A stretch of 64,000 nucleotides of DNA from Sipunculus nudus (taxonomy: Eukaryota > Annelida > Sipuncula > Golfingiida > Sipunculidae): positions 44,953,676 to 45,017,675 of the forward strand of contig CM049311.1 of the NCBI GenBank assembly GCA_026874595.1, written 5' to 3'. The notes beneath the pieces are model-generated. The model saw only the letters and a program-made list of their open reading frames with translations. It was not told where the DNA came from and ran no database searches. Position 1 is the stretch's first letter; each line of letters opens with the position of its first letter. Shown here piece by piece: positions 1 to 12,700 of the stretch. The position numbers and the translations under genes are program-made.

Positions 1-613
1 AACATAACAATAAACAATAAATTAATAAATTTTTATTGGTTTTTAATAACAAATTAAAGAAAAATGGAAAAGGAATTTGTTAGTTGATAATAACAGGAAA
101 TTAACTTGCAGTTACTGATGATATAAGAATCTTGTATCGGGAATTCAGGTAAAAATGAAAGTATATGAATACCAGTGCAAATACTTTCAAAATGTATTAA
201 TGAATGCATTCATGAATATATTCTTTGATATTATTTTAATAATCTTTTCAGTTGTATTTTATTTTTTAAAATCATACGATTCTCTTATTATTTTTAATAA
301 AAATTATATTGGCACAATATTTGTTATTAAATTTTAATAAATAGTCAAACTCTTTTATTATATGTGCTGCTTATAAGTTATATGGCCAAGTCCAAATCTA
401 TGTGACAATCGCACTCCATTTGTTAATAAAATAAATGAAATCAATCCTCTTCCCTGTCTCCAAAGATACTATCAAAATCATACATTAGCTAAACACCAAC
501 AACTCATAATAAAGCTTATATTTATTACCACACAAAACAAGCATGTGCCTCTTTCCCAAATCATATTTTTTATCATATATAACAGCTGAGCGCTGTGACC
601 CATGGGTCCCTTG
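1..613 (+). repeat. Family A element, 3' part (A-1), cut by the window edge
   Basis: Matches the 3' parts of the A copies ending at 23075 and 28725. The stretch beginning AACATAACAATAAA recurs at about 22,028 and 15,211. At 141/142 it jumps from the CTTGTATCG stretch directly to GAATTCAGGTAAAAATG. In the complete copy those stretches are about 440 bp apart, so this copy has an internal deletion. It ends with the 12-bp palindrome GACCCATGGGTC followed by CCTTG and then T. No coding capacity is seen. Confidence 0.8.
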
Positions 614-617
614 TTTT

Positions 618-1711
618 ACTATAAAATGACAACAATAATGTCAGTTTCTTTGCTGTAATTACATCTAGTGTCCCAAAACCTGGTGTGTTTATTGATCACA
701 AGTGGATGCCATATAGTTACACCCTGTCTGTCTGTTTGTCTGTCTGTCTGTCCATCTTTCCATCCACACAAATTTGGAACCACCTGTATTTTATAGATTT
801 TTTTTACAATTTTTTCCTCTATTTTGAGACCTTTAAAGATGCAGTCATCTGTTTACAGGGCACAAATCATCACTGCTTGACCTGGAATCTTCTAACTTGA
901 CATCCAGATAGGTCTATAAAAAGTCTCTCTGAAAACCTAGAATTAGGTCTCTGTTACCAATATTCTTCAAGCTATGGGGCTCCGAAGTACCCCCCAGGAT
1001 AATGAAAAATTTGATACAAAAGCTCAAGTATCTGAACAACTAATGCATTGATCACCATGATTCTTTGCATGGATATTAATCATGGAGTGTTCCATCAGTT
1101 TCTGTAGACTGGTGGCGCCACCTGTATTTTTTTTTATTTTTACAATTTTTTTTCTCTATTTTTGAGACCTTAAAAGATGACATCATCTGATAATAGGGCA
1201 CAAATTGTAATGACTAGACCTAGAATCTTCTTTCTTGACATGGTTGAAGCCAATGAAAGGTCTCCTTGGAAACCTGAAATTAGGTCTATGTCACCCATAT
1301 TTTCCGAGCTATGAGGCTCAGAAGTAACCCCCAGAATAATTGAAAATTTGATACCAAAGTAGGGCACAAATCATAACCATGGGGCCAAGAATCTTCTAAC
1401 TTGACATCCTGAGAGTTCCTAGAAAGTTCTCCCCAGAAACCTGAAATTTGGACACAGTGACCAATATTCTCAGAGGATATGTTTTTAGGATATGTTTGAG
1501 CACCCCAGAAATAATGCAAAATACACACAAATTGCCAGATTCCTCATGAAAGGCTGGTTGGATTGTTATCAGATTTGTTGTGCTTAAGAGTTTTTATGAA
1601 TTTAAGCTAATATGGATGAACAGTGATGTCACCTATCTTTAATGGTTACCTGTGCAAGGATATATTATCAACATGTCAGTCAGCTGTGCGTCATGACCCA
1701 TGGGTAACTTG
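618..1711 (+). repeat. Family E element E-1 with a (CTGT)n tract near its 5' end
   Basis: The 5' end begins ACTATAAAATGACAACAA, shared with 1717 and 25013. A CTGT-type microsatellite lies at about 723-755. E-type core units follow, marked by GGGCACAAAT, CCTAGAATCTTC, a GAAATTAGGTCT stretch and a T-rich run before GAGACC. One unit carries the palindrome GGTGGCGCCACC at 1111-1122. The 3' end is a TGACCCATGGGT stem followed by AACTTG and T. It starts within five T-rich bases of the A-1 end. Confidence 0.75.
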
Positions 1712-1716
1712 TTTTT

Positions 1717-3533
1717 ACTATAAAATGACATCAATCATGTCAGTTTCTCAGCTGTAAAATTATTTTGTATCCCCAGACAAAGTCAGGATACTATGGTTTC
1801 ACGACGGTCCTGCCGATTTCACTGATCTTTTTCAAACTTTACATTTGTATAGATATAGGTAAGGGGACGAAGCCTATTTAAAATGGGGTCATGACCTATG
1901 CTAGGAGAGTGACCTTGACCTTGAATAGGTCCATTTTTGCTGAAAATAACACAAATTCCTAAATATCTCAAGTAAGCTTGCATGGACTGGTCCAAAAATC
2001 AAGGTGACCAAAGATCTTGGATAGCCTTGAGATATACCGGAAACTGGTGGCGCCACCTATTATCCTTTTTTTGTTTTTACGCCTTTTAATGTCCCCATAA
2101 TTGCCACTTGACAGTTCTGTAAGCATTATAAGTCAAAAACTGATGGACAGATTTCTTTCATATTATGCACATGTAGAGAGATGGGTTATGGGATGAGGTC
2201 TATTTACATTTGGGTCATGACCTTTACCATGAGAGTTGCCTTGACCTTTAATGTGTCCATATTTGGTGAAAATCACACACCTCTTATGATATCTCCAGTG
2301 GTGATAGCCATATGGATTTCAAACGTGACTTATGTATGGCCCAACCCTATAGGTTCTAGGGTCATGAGGTCAAAGGTCAAGGTCACTGGACTCGCATCTT
2401 AAAAGATACTGTGGATGCATTTTAAGCCAAACTTTCATCCCAGGTCCTCCATCTTGAATATATAGCTCACTTACCAATAGTGGATGATCCATATCAATTT
2501 TGGGGTCACAAGGTCAAAGGTCAAGGCCACAGGAGCTAGCTGTCAAAAAATTAGTTTCTGGATGATAATTCCTGCTTTTATTGATGTATTGATTTCAAAC
2601 TTGACTTATATATGTCCCATTGAAAAGGCAAAAGTCCAATTGGTTTTGGGGTCATGAGGTCAAAGGTCAAGGTCACAGGACACATCTTTAAAAAGATTGT
2701 GGATGCATTTTCAGCCAAACATTTCATCTCAGACCTTTCATCTTGCACATATAGTTTATCTGCCAATAGAGGAAGACCCCTATCAATTTTGAGGCCACAA
2801 GGTCAAAGGTCAAGGCCACAGGAGCCATCTGTTCAAAAATTAGTTTCTGGATGATAAGTCCTGCTTTTATTGATGTATGGATTTCAAACTTGACTTTTAT
2901 ATGACCCATTGGAAAAGCAAGACCTGAATTGATTTTGGGGTCATGAGGTCAAAGGTCAAGGTCACAGGACACATCTTTAATAAGATTGTGGATGCATTTT
3001 CAGCCAAACAATTCATCTCAGATCTTTCATCTTGCACACATAGTTCACCTGCCAAGAGTGGAAGACCCCTACCATTTTTGAGGTCACAAGGTCAAGGTCA
3101 TTGGGGCCATCAATCCACATATTAGTTTCCAGATGATAACACCAGTTTGGTTTGAAATATTGGTTTCAAACCTGACTTATATATGGCCCACCACTAAAGT
3201 AAGTACTGTTGATTCTGGGGTCATGAGATCAAAGGTCAAGGTCACAGGACCCACTACTTTAGAAAGATTGTGGATGCATTTTAAGCCAAACTTTTCATCA
3301 CAATCCTTCCATCATCAACAATAGAGGAAGTTTCTTTTAGATTTTGGTGTCATAAGGTCAAAGGTTAAGGTCACAGGGCCCGTCCATTCACAAATTAGTT
3401 TATGGATGATAACTCCAGTTTGGGTAGACAGGTTGGCTTCAAACTGATCACAGGACCAATATTTTGGAAAACCTCATAAACGTATATCCTTATAGACAAA
3501 TGCAGCTGAGCGTTGAGACCCATTGGTCCCTAG
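1717..3533 (+). repeat. Chimeric F/G element with tandem AGGTCA-rich core units
   Basis: It opens with about 50 bp of G-type 5' end (ACTATAAAATGACATCAATC). At 1767 it switches to an F-type 5' end (GTATCCCCAGAC, loop AAA, GTC). Tandem core units of about 290 bp then run to about 3.3 kb, with the 19-mer AGGTCAAAGGTCAAGGTCA at 2367, 2657 and 2946. The 3' end is G-type: GAGACC, a short loop, GGTC, then CCTAG ending at 3533. F elements elsewhere have a different 3' end, so this copy is a mosaic. GGTGGCGCCACC is at 2046-2057. Confidence 0.75.
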
Positions 3534-4699
3534 TTTTCTTGAGGCTCTATTGTAGTCATTTGTTTTGTCCAGATGCAGGGTCCCACTCCAGGTGACTGGA
3601 AGTCAGCTATGTCAGGGTTCCTGATGTGTTACAGATCACTGGGGGAGATCCCCTGCTGTGACAGGTGTACAGTTATTCTCATATCATCACCCCAATTCCC
3701 CCCACCACCATAAGTGTTATCCAGTAATTGTTATTGTTTTCACTGTATCTCCTTTAAATTGTAATCCTGTTTCCACTCCAATATAAAAAAAATACAAAAA
3801 CTTTCCTTAAAAAAGAAATTCAAGGTGTCATGTTGTGTTAATGAAGCATTTTTAAAGAAATCAATTTTCTTTTAAATAATTTTAATAAATATAATTTAAC
3901 CCATCAGTATCCTTAAATTTATCAAATATGCAGCACATTATGGATAAATAAAGGCACAATTTAAAATTGTGAAATTTAAATCAAGTATTATTTTTAGATA
4001 TTTACTGTTTTGCAAATTTAAAAGATATATTTTTGTGATAAAAAATAAGTAAACATTTGTATGCATGATGTGGTGTTATCTGACAAGATCTGAGAATTAT
4101 GAATCAATTATTGTTTTCAGATATTTATGTTATATTGGAAATGTATAGAAATATAAACTTATAATAAAAAAAATGATTTTATCCTGTAAGCATTGTTGAA
4201 TTAAATGAAAATCCTTTGTATATACACTGAAATAATACAGATATGTTGTAACTCCGACCATTCCCCCCCCCCCCACCAAGTCCTTTCATCTGTGGGCTGG
4301 GGACATTAGTTATATTTCAACTGTATTCATTTCATAAAATAAAAAATACATATATTTTTAATAATATATATTATAAAAAAAATATATTCAGTTGAACAAA
4401 TGTGTAAACTACTGAAATGTCATCAGTTAATCAAAAAGCCAACTAATGATCATGGTAATAGTACAGATCATTTGTTCACAAACTGCTCGCATGCTTCAGT
4501 TTCAACATTAAGAAACACATGGTCAGGTCACAAAATATTTTTTGCTACAATTTCTTGCTCATCAATACAAACTAATCATATAAACAAACCATGGCCTATA
4601 TTACCTCTTCCTCTTACACTTTATCTCCATTTGATATTAATTTAGATTTTTACCTTCAAGGTCAACTTCAGCTGAGCACAGTGACCCATGGGTCCCTTG
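3534..4699 (+). repeat. Family H element H-1, 3' part, with C12 tract and an 81-codon ORF
   Basis: Closely matches 53985-55692 (H-2), and in its 3' third 41000-41688 (H-3). It includes a C homopolymer at 4263-4274, an AT-rich block, and an open frame at 4400-4645 that is also present in the other two copies. The 3' end is CAGCTGAGCACAGT, then palindrome GACCCATGGGTC, CCTTG and T. The 5' side abuts the preceding element's CTAG, so the true H 5' end is missing here. Confidence 0.75.
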
Positions 4700-4712
4700 T
4701 TTAATGATTTTT

Positions 4713-6290
4713 AGCTCAGCTGACTATAAGTCATCTGAGCTATAGTCATGGTCCGTCGTCCATCCGGCCGTCCATAAACAGGGCACATTTTGAAACCTTT
4801 GGACCTATGAATCCAAAATTTTGCATACAGTAAGTTGTCCCCAAAATCTCCTTCCATACCAAAAATTTGGTCACTAGGACTTTGTTCCTTTGAGATATTA
4901 AGGAAAATCCTCCGTTTTCTATAAAAAAAAAGCCATTGTTACACTTAAAGGCTGCGTAATATCAAAACCATTTATCTGTTTTTGATCATTTTTAGTATAC
5001 ATATTCTTCCTTACATTTTCTATAGACATACCAAAAATTAGATCAGTATTGCATATTGTTTTGAAGTTATGGGCCCAAATATAATGCAATTTTTAAAAAA
5101 TCAGGAAATATATTTACTCACTTAACATGAGAATTGCCGAAGCTGGAGACTTTTCACCAGGGATATAACTTTATTTAATTAAGATTCAATAGTTTACCCA
5201 ATATTAGATCTGAATTTTGCAAATTTTTCAAGTTATTAGCATAAATAAAAAATCAATACCTTAAATTTTGTCCAACTTTTGCAACGGCAAGTTTTTTTAC
5301 TGTAAGCACTGTTTATTTAATATTCGCAGCATATATACATGAGGATTTAATCTGTTAAAATATGATGAGCCATTAGGCTCGGGTGTAAAAGCCCAGCAGA
5401 CTTTACCTTTTACTTTACCTATGTCAAGTGTTGTTTACATCTAGCCAGCCTAGTAGTACAGCCTTCACTTGTGTTATGAAACCCCCTCCAGGCAGCTTGC
5501 CTTGGCTCAGCTTGGCCACTACTAGCAGGCTTCCCCTCTACCCTGCACTCCCCCCCCCCCCCACCCCTAGATGGTGCATAAACTAGATAAATGTTATAAT
5601 TTTTTGCATTAGATTCATTCTTGTTCTAGGCTATGCTACATTTTAGATTTTGTATTGTACCACCAGGGTCAGAATGATTAAGGTGCACATTTAATTGTGT
5701 CCTCAAAGTGGTGTATTGCTATGAAAGTGTGGATGTTCATCAGAAAGGTAATTCCTTACTTCAGAAGAGTAAAAACTCCACCAGGTGTGAAATTGACTAT
5801 TAATTCCAGTTATAAAGTGTAGCTGAGATACTAATTAGCACAATGATATTGTTTGTCCCTCATTCAACAGTGTGTACACTTTATTTGAAAAGATGTTTTC
5901 ATTTTATTAGATTTACTGAATCTTTCATTTTGGTGAATAAAATAAAGCATGAACTGAAAACCCCAGTGTGCAATACTTTTTAATAGTGATTTAAGGAATG
6001 TTGTGGCATTATTTTCTTTTAAATTCAGTTTAAACATTAGTGATTTAAAGATAATGAAATATATGTGCATGCATATTATAACCCGATATGAGCTACACTC
6101 ATAAATAATGATTGAAACTAAGAATTCTGATATTTTAACTTTTATATTCAGATTTTTTTTATTACAGATTTATAAAACCTGTAAATTAAAAAAAAATGAA
6201 TCTGAAAAAAAAACTATTAATAGAAAAGTGAATATGCTTAAAAAATCTGGTTATATATAAACTTAAATGCATTATTCCCATGAAAGTGAA
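4713..6290 (+). repeat. Family I element I-1 with 5' hairpin and C13 tract
   Basis: The 5' terminal hairpin is at 4713-4741: left arm AGCTCAGCTGACT, loop ATA, right arm pairing at 12 of 13 positions. Short TCCG/TCCA motifs follow, then A-like core sequence, then a block conserved at 45.8-46.9 kb and 63.1-64 kb that contains a C run (5550-5562) before an ATGGTGCATAAACTAGAT stretch. At about 6290 the sequence passes without a recognisable I terminus into family C, so the 3' end was lost or replaced. Confidence 0.7.
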
Positions 6291-7400
6291 ATCTGAACTT
6301 AGTCATTTGGCCAAAAAGTGATACTAAAATTACAATATCGGAAACCACTGCAGCTATCTTCACCAAATTTTATGCAAATGTTGGTCACATGACTCGTATA
6401 GGAATTTGAGGTATTGGTGGTGCCGCCTGCATCAACCTTTTCTGTACAAGGTTCACCTGTCAGTAGTATACATTACCCTATAATTCCTCAGGAATAGCAG
6501 GAGCTTGCTTCCCCAAATTTATTCAAAAATCTGTCACATATCAAATGTCTTTGGATTAAGCGATTTGTTGCACCAGCTGCATGGCTTACATTTCACAGAG
6601 AAAAAGCTAAAAATCCTTTGAAAATCTTCTTTGACGAAATCATCCAGCCATATGATTCAATATTTCACAGAAATGATCCCAGAGATATGCTCTCTCAAGT
6701 TTGTTCAAATGGTTTGGGTTTGATGAATTTTGACAGAGTTACAGGAATTTGAAATTAGTAATTTAGCCAAATAAGCATTTTGACATAACAATCTCAGAAT
6801 GGACAGGAGCTAGCATCACCAATTTTTGTGCAAATATTGGTCACATGATTCATATTTGAAATTGCAGTTTTTGTGGTGCCACCTACATCATCCTGTTTTT
6901 ATGGGGAAAAAAAACTCATAATTTAAACCTCTCTCAGTTTAAAAAATGGTTTATGATGAAACTGTCAAGCTGAATCATTTAATTTTTCACAAAAATTATC
7001 TTAGAACAGGGTTCTTTCAATTGTATAAGAATAGATTTGGTTAATTTTTTTATAGAGTCATTGAAAGCTGCATGAAATTGGTCTTGTGGCCATTAGTAAG
7101 CCTATTTTAAACTGAGGACTGCACTAGTCTTCTTCTCCAAAACTGTTGTTTCAACTTCTGTAACATTGCACAAAAATGATTCTTAGGAGGCCTTTGTTCA
7201 AGTACCTAAATGATAATTGGGCAGCATTATTGGATCTTGAACAATAAAAGGACTACATCTTTTATTATTCTAAACATTTTGATAAAACAATCTTATGGAT
7301 ATGTCAGCTGGTTCCATACAGGTTCCCTTACAGGTTTTTATTTCTATGTCAGATTCAGGTTATGTTTCCAGACAGTTGATACATATTGGTAGAAATGTGC
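6290..7400 (+). repeat. Family C repeat C-1
   Basis: Similar to 19890-20450 plus 23076-23800 and to 30430-31100. Each copy has units reading roughly GGAGCTAGCATCACCAAAT, followed by GTCACATGA and a GGTGGTGCC/GGTGGCGCC box, with T-rich spacers. The palindrome here has decayed (GGTGGTGCCGCC, about 6417). Ends are unclear and no coding frame is supported. Confidence 0.6.
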
Positions 7401-8490
7401 CAATATAAACATTTGTCCACAAAATGATGCAATATTGCTTGAGAAGTGTGGGATATTCATGATGTGAGGAACTTCCATTGGCCAGCTACAGAAGTGCTGA
7501 AAGTAAAACCTTGTGCCTTCTCATTGGCTCAGCCAAAGCAAAAAAAAAGTTCTTTGTTTCTGATAAAATAACAAAAAAAAACAAGGTAGGAAGGAAAAAA
7601 ATTTGTTTAAAGAATTTTGGATTGACAAATTATTGAGTGTTTCAAGTTTTGTCAAACATATTTAATCAATATAATGAAATATAAATGTTTCTTCATGTTT
7701 AATTATAATAATAATAATATATTTTAAACATTAAATAATAATGAAAAGATAGATAAATTTAATATTTAAACAGAAAAGTACAAACTTAACAATAAATGGC
7801 AGTTTCAGCTACTGATGTCATCATTTGTTTTAATTTGATGCACAAGTCTTCAGGTTGTATGCTATATGTATAGCTGTATTTTGAATGGAAAACCTGTTGA
7901 TTTAAAGCCCATGTGGTATCATTTCGGGATCCTTTGTAAGATCATCAATGGAAACAAAATAAAACTTTTTAAACTTTGAGAATTAATGGAGGGACAGAGA
8001 TTTAATGATTATAATTATATTAGCCATAAAATAATGGTATAGGTAAGATTTTACATTCAAAGGAGATGACAAAATATTTGTAATCCTTACCCAATCTTAT
8101 CATATAAGTAAAAACTTATTTAAAACTATGAATAACTCCATTTGAAGTCTCTCTGCAAATTTTCTGATTCTTTGAAAACCAAGGCCCTCGCTATACGATC
8201 GTGCAAACAGGCAATTTAGGGCCAGAAAAATGATATTTCTTCATATAAAAATGACTAATTATATCTCATTAGCATACAGAAGTGAAAATATTTGTTTCAT
8301 GTTAAATGATGCACAAATTCCATTTTTGTTTATCACTTCGGAACGATCATATACCACACAAATATGAGATTGTGGATCAATGGTTGTCTGCTTTTGCCAG
8401 TTTTTGCACACAAATTTTCAATAAAAATATTTAGGTGACTTGGTTTTTTTTTTTTTTTTGTAGATCACGTAACTGGAAACAAGGATATAA
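7401..8490. other. AT-rich intron/flank without recognised features
   Basis: No copy of the repeat families was recognised and no splice-bounded coding segment was seen. It contains short A and T homopolymers (T run ending near 8459) and degenerate AT-rich sequence. It probably belongs to the MRPS35 intron upstream of the first visible exon. Confidence 0.4.
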
Positions 8491-8496
8491 TTTTTT

Positions 8497-8660
8497 TGGC
8501 CTAACTATAAGTTATCAGAGCTATAGCAATGGTCCTTAACCATCCATCCAGCTGTCCATCCATCCATCCAGCCATTTCATTGCATGTTTTGAAACCCTTT
8601 GACCTACAAATCCTAAATTTGACATACAGTTAAATGTCCTGAAGTTATCCTACTAAACCC
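8497..8660 (+). repeat. Degenerate 5' end of an A/E-type element
   Basis: CTAACTATAAGTTATCAGAG with GCTATAGCAATGGTCC is a decayed version of the common 5' hairpin and the bases after it. It is followed by a CCATCCATCCATCCAGCC tract (about 8541-8575) and A-like core sequence (GACCTACAAATCC, GACATACAGTTA). It is an old truncated insertion about 350 bp upstream of an MRPS35 exon. Confidence 0.55.
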
Positions 8661-9005
8661 ACAAATTTTATGCATTTGCCCTAGAATCTTATTATTTACC
8701 TATATATTCATCTTTGTGAACTATTTTCTGTAGTAGCCTTCATAACATGGTTTCCTGTATAAAAATAAACTATATAGACCTACTCCTGTGACCATCTTTC
8801 ACCACTGTATCATATGCAGGTTAGAAATTATTAACACTAACTTTTTATATCATGTTTACAGTAACTATTCATTTAATAATGTTAACATTAGGTCAATGTG
8901 ACAAATGCATGTATAAAAATCAAGTAGTTTATTCTCACTGGGAATGAAGAATTACAGGTGATATTAATGGCAAGTTTTGGTTATGTAAGTCTGACTTTTT
9001 TTCAG

Positions 9006-9126
9006 AAAGTGATAGAAAATCAGGGCATTCCACCAGGTCGTTATGGTAATGCAGAACTGATGAAGATACCAAACTTTCTCCACTTGACACCAAATCATAT
9101 TAAGAAACAGTGTGCTGCCATGAAAC
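9006..9126 (+). CDS. MRPS35: MRPS35 (mS35) internal exon, first visible in window
   Basis: Encodes 40 complete codons plus one base of mitochondrial small-subunit ribosomal protein mS35, a mitochondrion-specific component of the small subunit and relative of yeast RSM24. It acts in mitochondrial translation after import into the matrix. A pyrimidine-rich acceptor ending TTTTTTTCAG precedes it and donor GTAAGT follows immediately. The reading frame contains [16 protein letters not shown] followed by IKKQC, which matches the best conserved stretch of human MRPS35 as I recall it ([15 protein letters not shown]). The intron after it is phase 1: the terminal C is completed by AA of the next exon to give Gln. 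The open frame extends upstream to an ATG at 8958, but those codons lie across the acceptor and are intronic. Earlier exons with start codon and targeting peptide are outside the window. Confidence 0.93.
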
Positions 9127-9189
9127 GTAAGTCTTTCATAATTTCATAAAGTTATACACAACTACATCAAGTTATACAAAACTGTTGCA

Positions 9190-9720
9190 AGATATAGCCT
9201 TGTAGTGGAGGGGACAGGCAATCAATCATTTATTTTTCATTGTAGAATTAAAATTTTGATATATATTACTTGGTTTTCTGGGTCAAGAAATACATTGAAA
9301 CCAACCAGAGCATCGAGTGGTCATGGACTGACAAATCCAACATGGCGTCCAAGATGGCTGCCAAGGCCCTAGAAACGGGCATCAATCATTTCTTTTTCAT
9401 CCTAGAGCAAAAATTTGGATACCTGCTACAGGGTTTCCCGGGTCAAGAAATCCTCTCTAGCAATGCTGACTTGTCAAGTGTCTCCCAAAGCCAAGATGGC
9501 GTTCAAAGCCGCTGCCAAAAATTACATTTTATTAGGCCTGTAAATCATCTGTTAATCATTTATTTTTCATCCTGGAGTTGTGAACTTGATATCTATTATT
9601 AACACTGTTTTTGGGGTCAAGAAATTCCCTGAAACCAACTAAATCATCTAACTAGTCATGCGACTGGCAAATTTCTAAATGGCATCCAAAATCTGCACAG
9701 TGTGTGAAATACCAGCGACA
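9190..9720 (+). repeat. Family J tandem repeat, about 160-bp units, + orientation
   Basis: About three units, each with TTTCTGGGTCAAGAAAT-like sequence (near 9275, 9435 and 9610), a CAATCATTTATTTTTCAT stretch, and CAAGATGGC near 9350 and 9495. The same units occur in the opposite orientation at 29.8-30.2 kb. CAAGATGGCTGCC resembles a YY1-type motif, but that could be chance. Open frames through it (9270-9602) follow from the repeat, with no support as a gene. Confidence 0.65.
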
Positions 9721-12700
9721 GTGGTTAATAAGATAAGATTGTAACCTATAATTATTTGGCTGCCAAATAATGTAACAGTAAAATTAGCATGGCTTCGAGG
9801 CATTTTTGCTTTTTCATTGTGAAAGCAAGTTTGATATTTAAGTATCATCGAGCATTCAGATATTCTAATACATCAAACATGTCAGCAAGGATGGACACCA
9901 ATACCATTCGGAGGGCTTATAGTGGCACGTTTCTCCGATCAGGTCTTTAATGTTGGTGTTTACTCAAACAAACATATCCGGATTGAGTGGAGGATGTCTT
10001 GTTTTCTTCTGGAAAGGCAAATATGAAGATGAGGATCCATGGGTTAGGTTTTGCTATCAAACAACACTCCTCATTCAACTGTCAATACTCCCTGCCCTGA
10101 TCAATGAAAGGCTGAAGAAATCAGATATTTCTTGCAACATATCTGCCATGTCACAGTGATCAGTGTCTTATCTTCTAAGAAAGTTGATAAGAAAGGCTGC
10201 TGCTTAAACTCTGGCAACATCCCCCCCCCCCCCCCGGGACAAACTAATCCTGTTAAATGACGTCAGATTTGTGGCCAACTGCAGAGGGTGGACAGGCATG
10301 CTTGTTCATATGACAGGGGTTAATTACACTATGGTAGTTGCTAAATTTGATCCCTTCAAGGAAGAAACAACTGAAGCATTATAAAGGCATCATTCACAAA
10401 AAAAGTTGGATGTATCCGAGATGTGGATTGTGATCGAATAGTCCATCTGGCACAAGTAGGATGCTTAAGACTGGTCACTAGGGCTGAGTTTTTGAACTGA
10501 CCAACACCTGGTTAGATCATCATCATCAATGACAGGTGAAGGAAACATATAAGCAATCTCATAAACAGACCTTCCTAAGTTAGTGCAGACACTCTGGACC
10601 CATGTCAAGCAGAGACATGACTACAATTGTTAGGCTTAACCACTGTTTGTACTATAAAATGTTGCAAGAGACACATATGCACCAAGCTGAAGAAAATATG
10701 AAGCAAAATCCCTGAAATTTATGGGCCATTTGCAATATTTTGTACATTTATGTCGCACCTGTAACTCAAAAATTATTGTGAAAGAAATCTAAAAATTTAT
10801 ACATTAATAAGACAATAAAATAAGCGACAAAACCAAAATATACCATGGACTAAAACATTCAAGGCAGGTATTATTTCTTTATACAATATAATATGAGAAA
10901 TTTGGCAAATTTGCCAATTGTAAGTATATAGAGGCCCCATTACGGGTTGGACAAAGTGCTGTTTGCCTTTAATAGAAATATGTTATAATGTTCTTCTTTA
11001 TTAATTAATGTACGGGCAAAATTACTATGAAATTGTCTTCCACAATCTGCACATTCATTCTTATGAATCTGATGGAAAATTTGCAGCAGTATAGCCCGGC
11101 ATGGCTAAATCAGTGCATCTCTTTGATGGCTTTAAGAATGCTTATTTATGCAGTCCATGAAGCACTGTAAAAGTATTCACCATTTAATTAAAAAGGTGCA
11201 ATCAGTTATGGAATTCACTCAACCACTTTTTTACCTGCGACTGTTTGTTAATGTTACCAGGTACAGTGTTTATAAATACCTGAATTTAATATGGTATCTT
11301 ACTAACTGTATGTGTAGTAAGTTTAAAACATACAACTTGAGGTTTATTAGTAAAAAATTAATGCAAATATCCACCAACAAATCCCATAAATATAAAATAG
11401 AGATTCTTCTGTGTATCTTTTCCTTAACCATTTTCCCCTCTACTTATCTGTTTAACTATGCTACTTAGGCACAGAAGCTTTATTTCACTGCTTTATTTAT
11501 CAGTGTTTATTTTTCTGTGATCACTGATTGGCATTATCTCCAGCACCCAGTTGAAGAATGCATTTTTATATGTACTTATGTTTTCCCCACCTCTCCATTT
11601 TACCCGGGTGTGTCAAAGGTAAATGACTGAAAAAAGTAAGTGCTCTGGAAAAAAAGAGTTTACTTCTTTGAAATAAAGAATGAAAAAAAAGAGTAAAATA
11701 AGCATTAATTCCCCATTTTTTACCACAGACTAAATAAAGATGAGCTTCACATACCACAGTTGTGTATATCTGATGTTGATGCATATAGTTCCCCAAGTGA
11801 GAAACATATATGGCGCACCTGCATGAAGATATGGCATTTTCCACATAGTAACCCTTGCTGGACATTTGCACATAAAAAAAAACTGAAAATTTCAAATTCT
11901 TGCTCTGAATGGACTGTTAAAGAAAGGAGAGAAACAGTAAGAGAAATAGTATATCATAATTCTTCTACTGAAAAAAAGAGGGAAAAAGAGGAACAAAAAG
12001 TAATTAGCATCATTTTCAGGAAATCCTCAATAAAGGGAGTCTTTCAAAAGAGAGTGATTTGACTGGCCTCTTGCCATTTCTCTTCTGCATCTATACCATT
12101 ACTGTAGCCATTTTTGACCATTTCTGCCTTTAGTGTCGACTTCACTTTCAGATATGTCTAAATTCTCTAATTCATTAAAACACCTTGGAAATGGTGCATT
12201 ATTAAATATGAATAAATAATAATAGGATAAACTGCCTTTCTGTAAGTACTAATTAGTACCCTCAGAAGGCACAGAAAGTACATTATAATAGAAATTTAAA
12301 ACATAGTTTTTACCTTTAAAAGAAGTTAAAGAAAATACCATCAAAGTTAATAAGAGAGGAGTTGTTTAATCTTATTTAGTATCAAGCAAGCAATATTCTG
12401 TTTCACTCACAAATGAGTGTGCCTTTCTGAGGTTCCTCTGTGGTATGACCCACATTGGGGACGATTACACACCCAGGGCCCACAGTTGCCAAAAGTCACC
12501 GGGCCTGGTTGACGCCAGGATATAAATTGAGAGAAAGTGTGTGATACTGTCCTGTCAAGTAGTCCGAAACTGGAATGGAATTCTACAGATGAACATATAT
12601 GTAGTTAAGTTAGCATTAAAAAAATGGAGGCGGTTACCTCCACCAAAAAAATATTAAAAATAAGATTAAGGGTTTAACTGTGGACATGTTACAGGTGGGA

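Noticed and set aside
8958-9149. Reading the whole 63-codon frame as a small protein
   Set aside because: Only 9006-9126 is conserved with MRPS35. The rest crosses a clear splice acceptor and donor.
12410-12560. Possible tRNA-derived SINE
   Set aside because: GGTTGACGCC only loosely resembles a B box. There was no A box at the right spacing and no A-rich tail.
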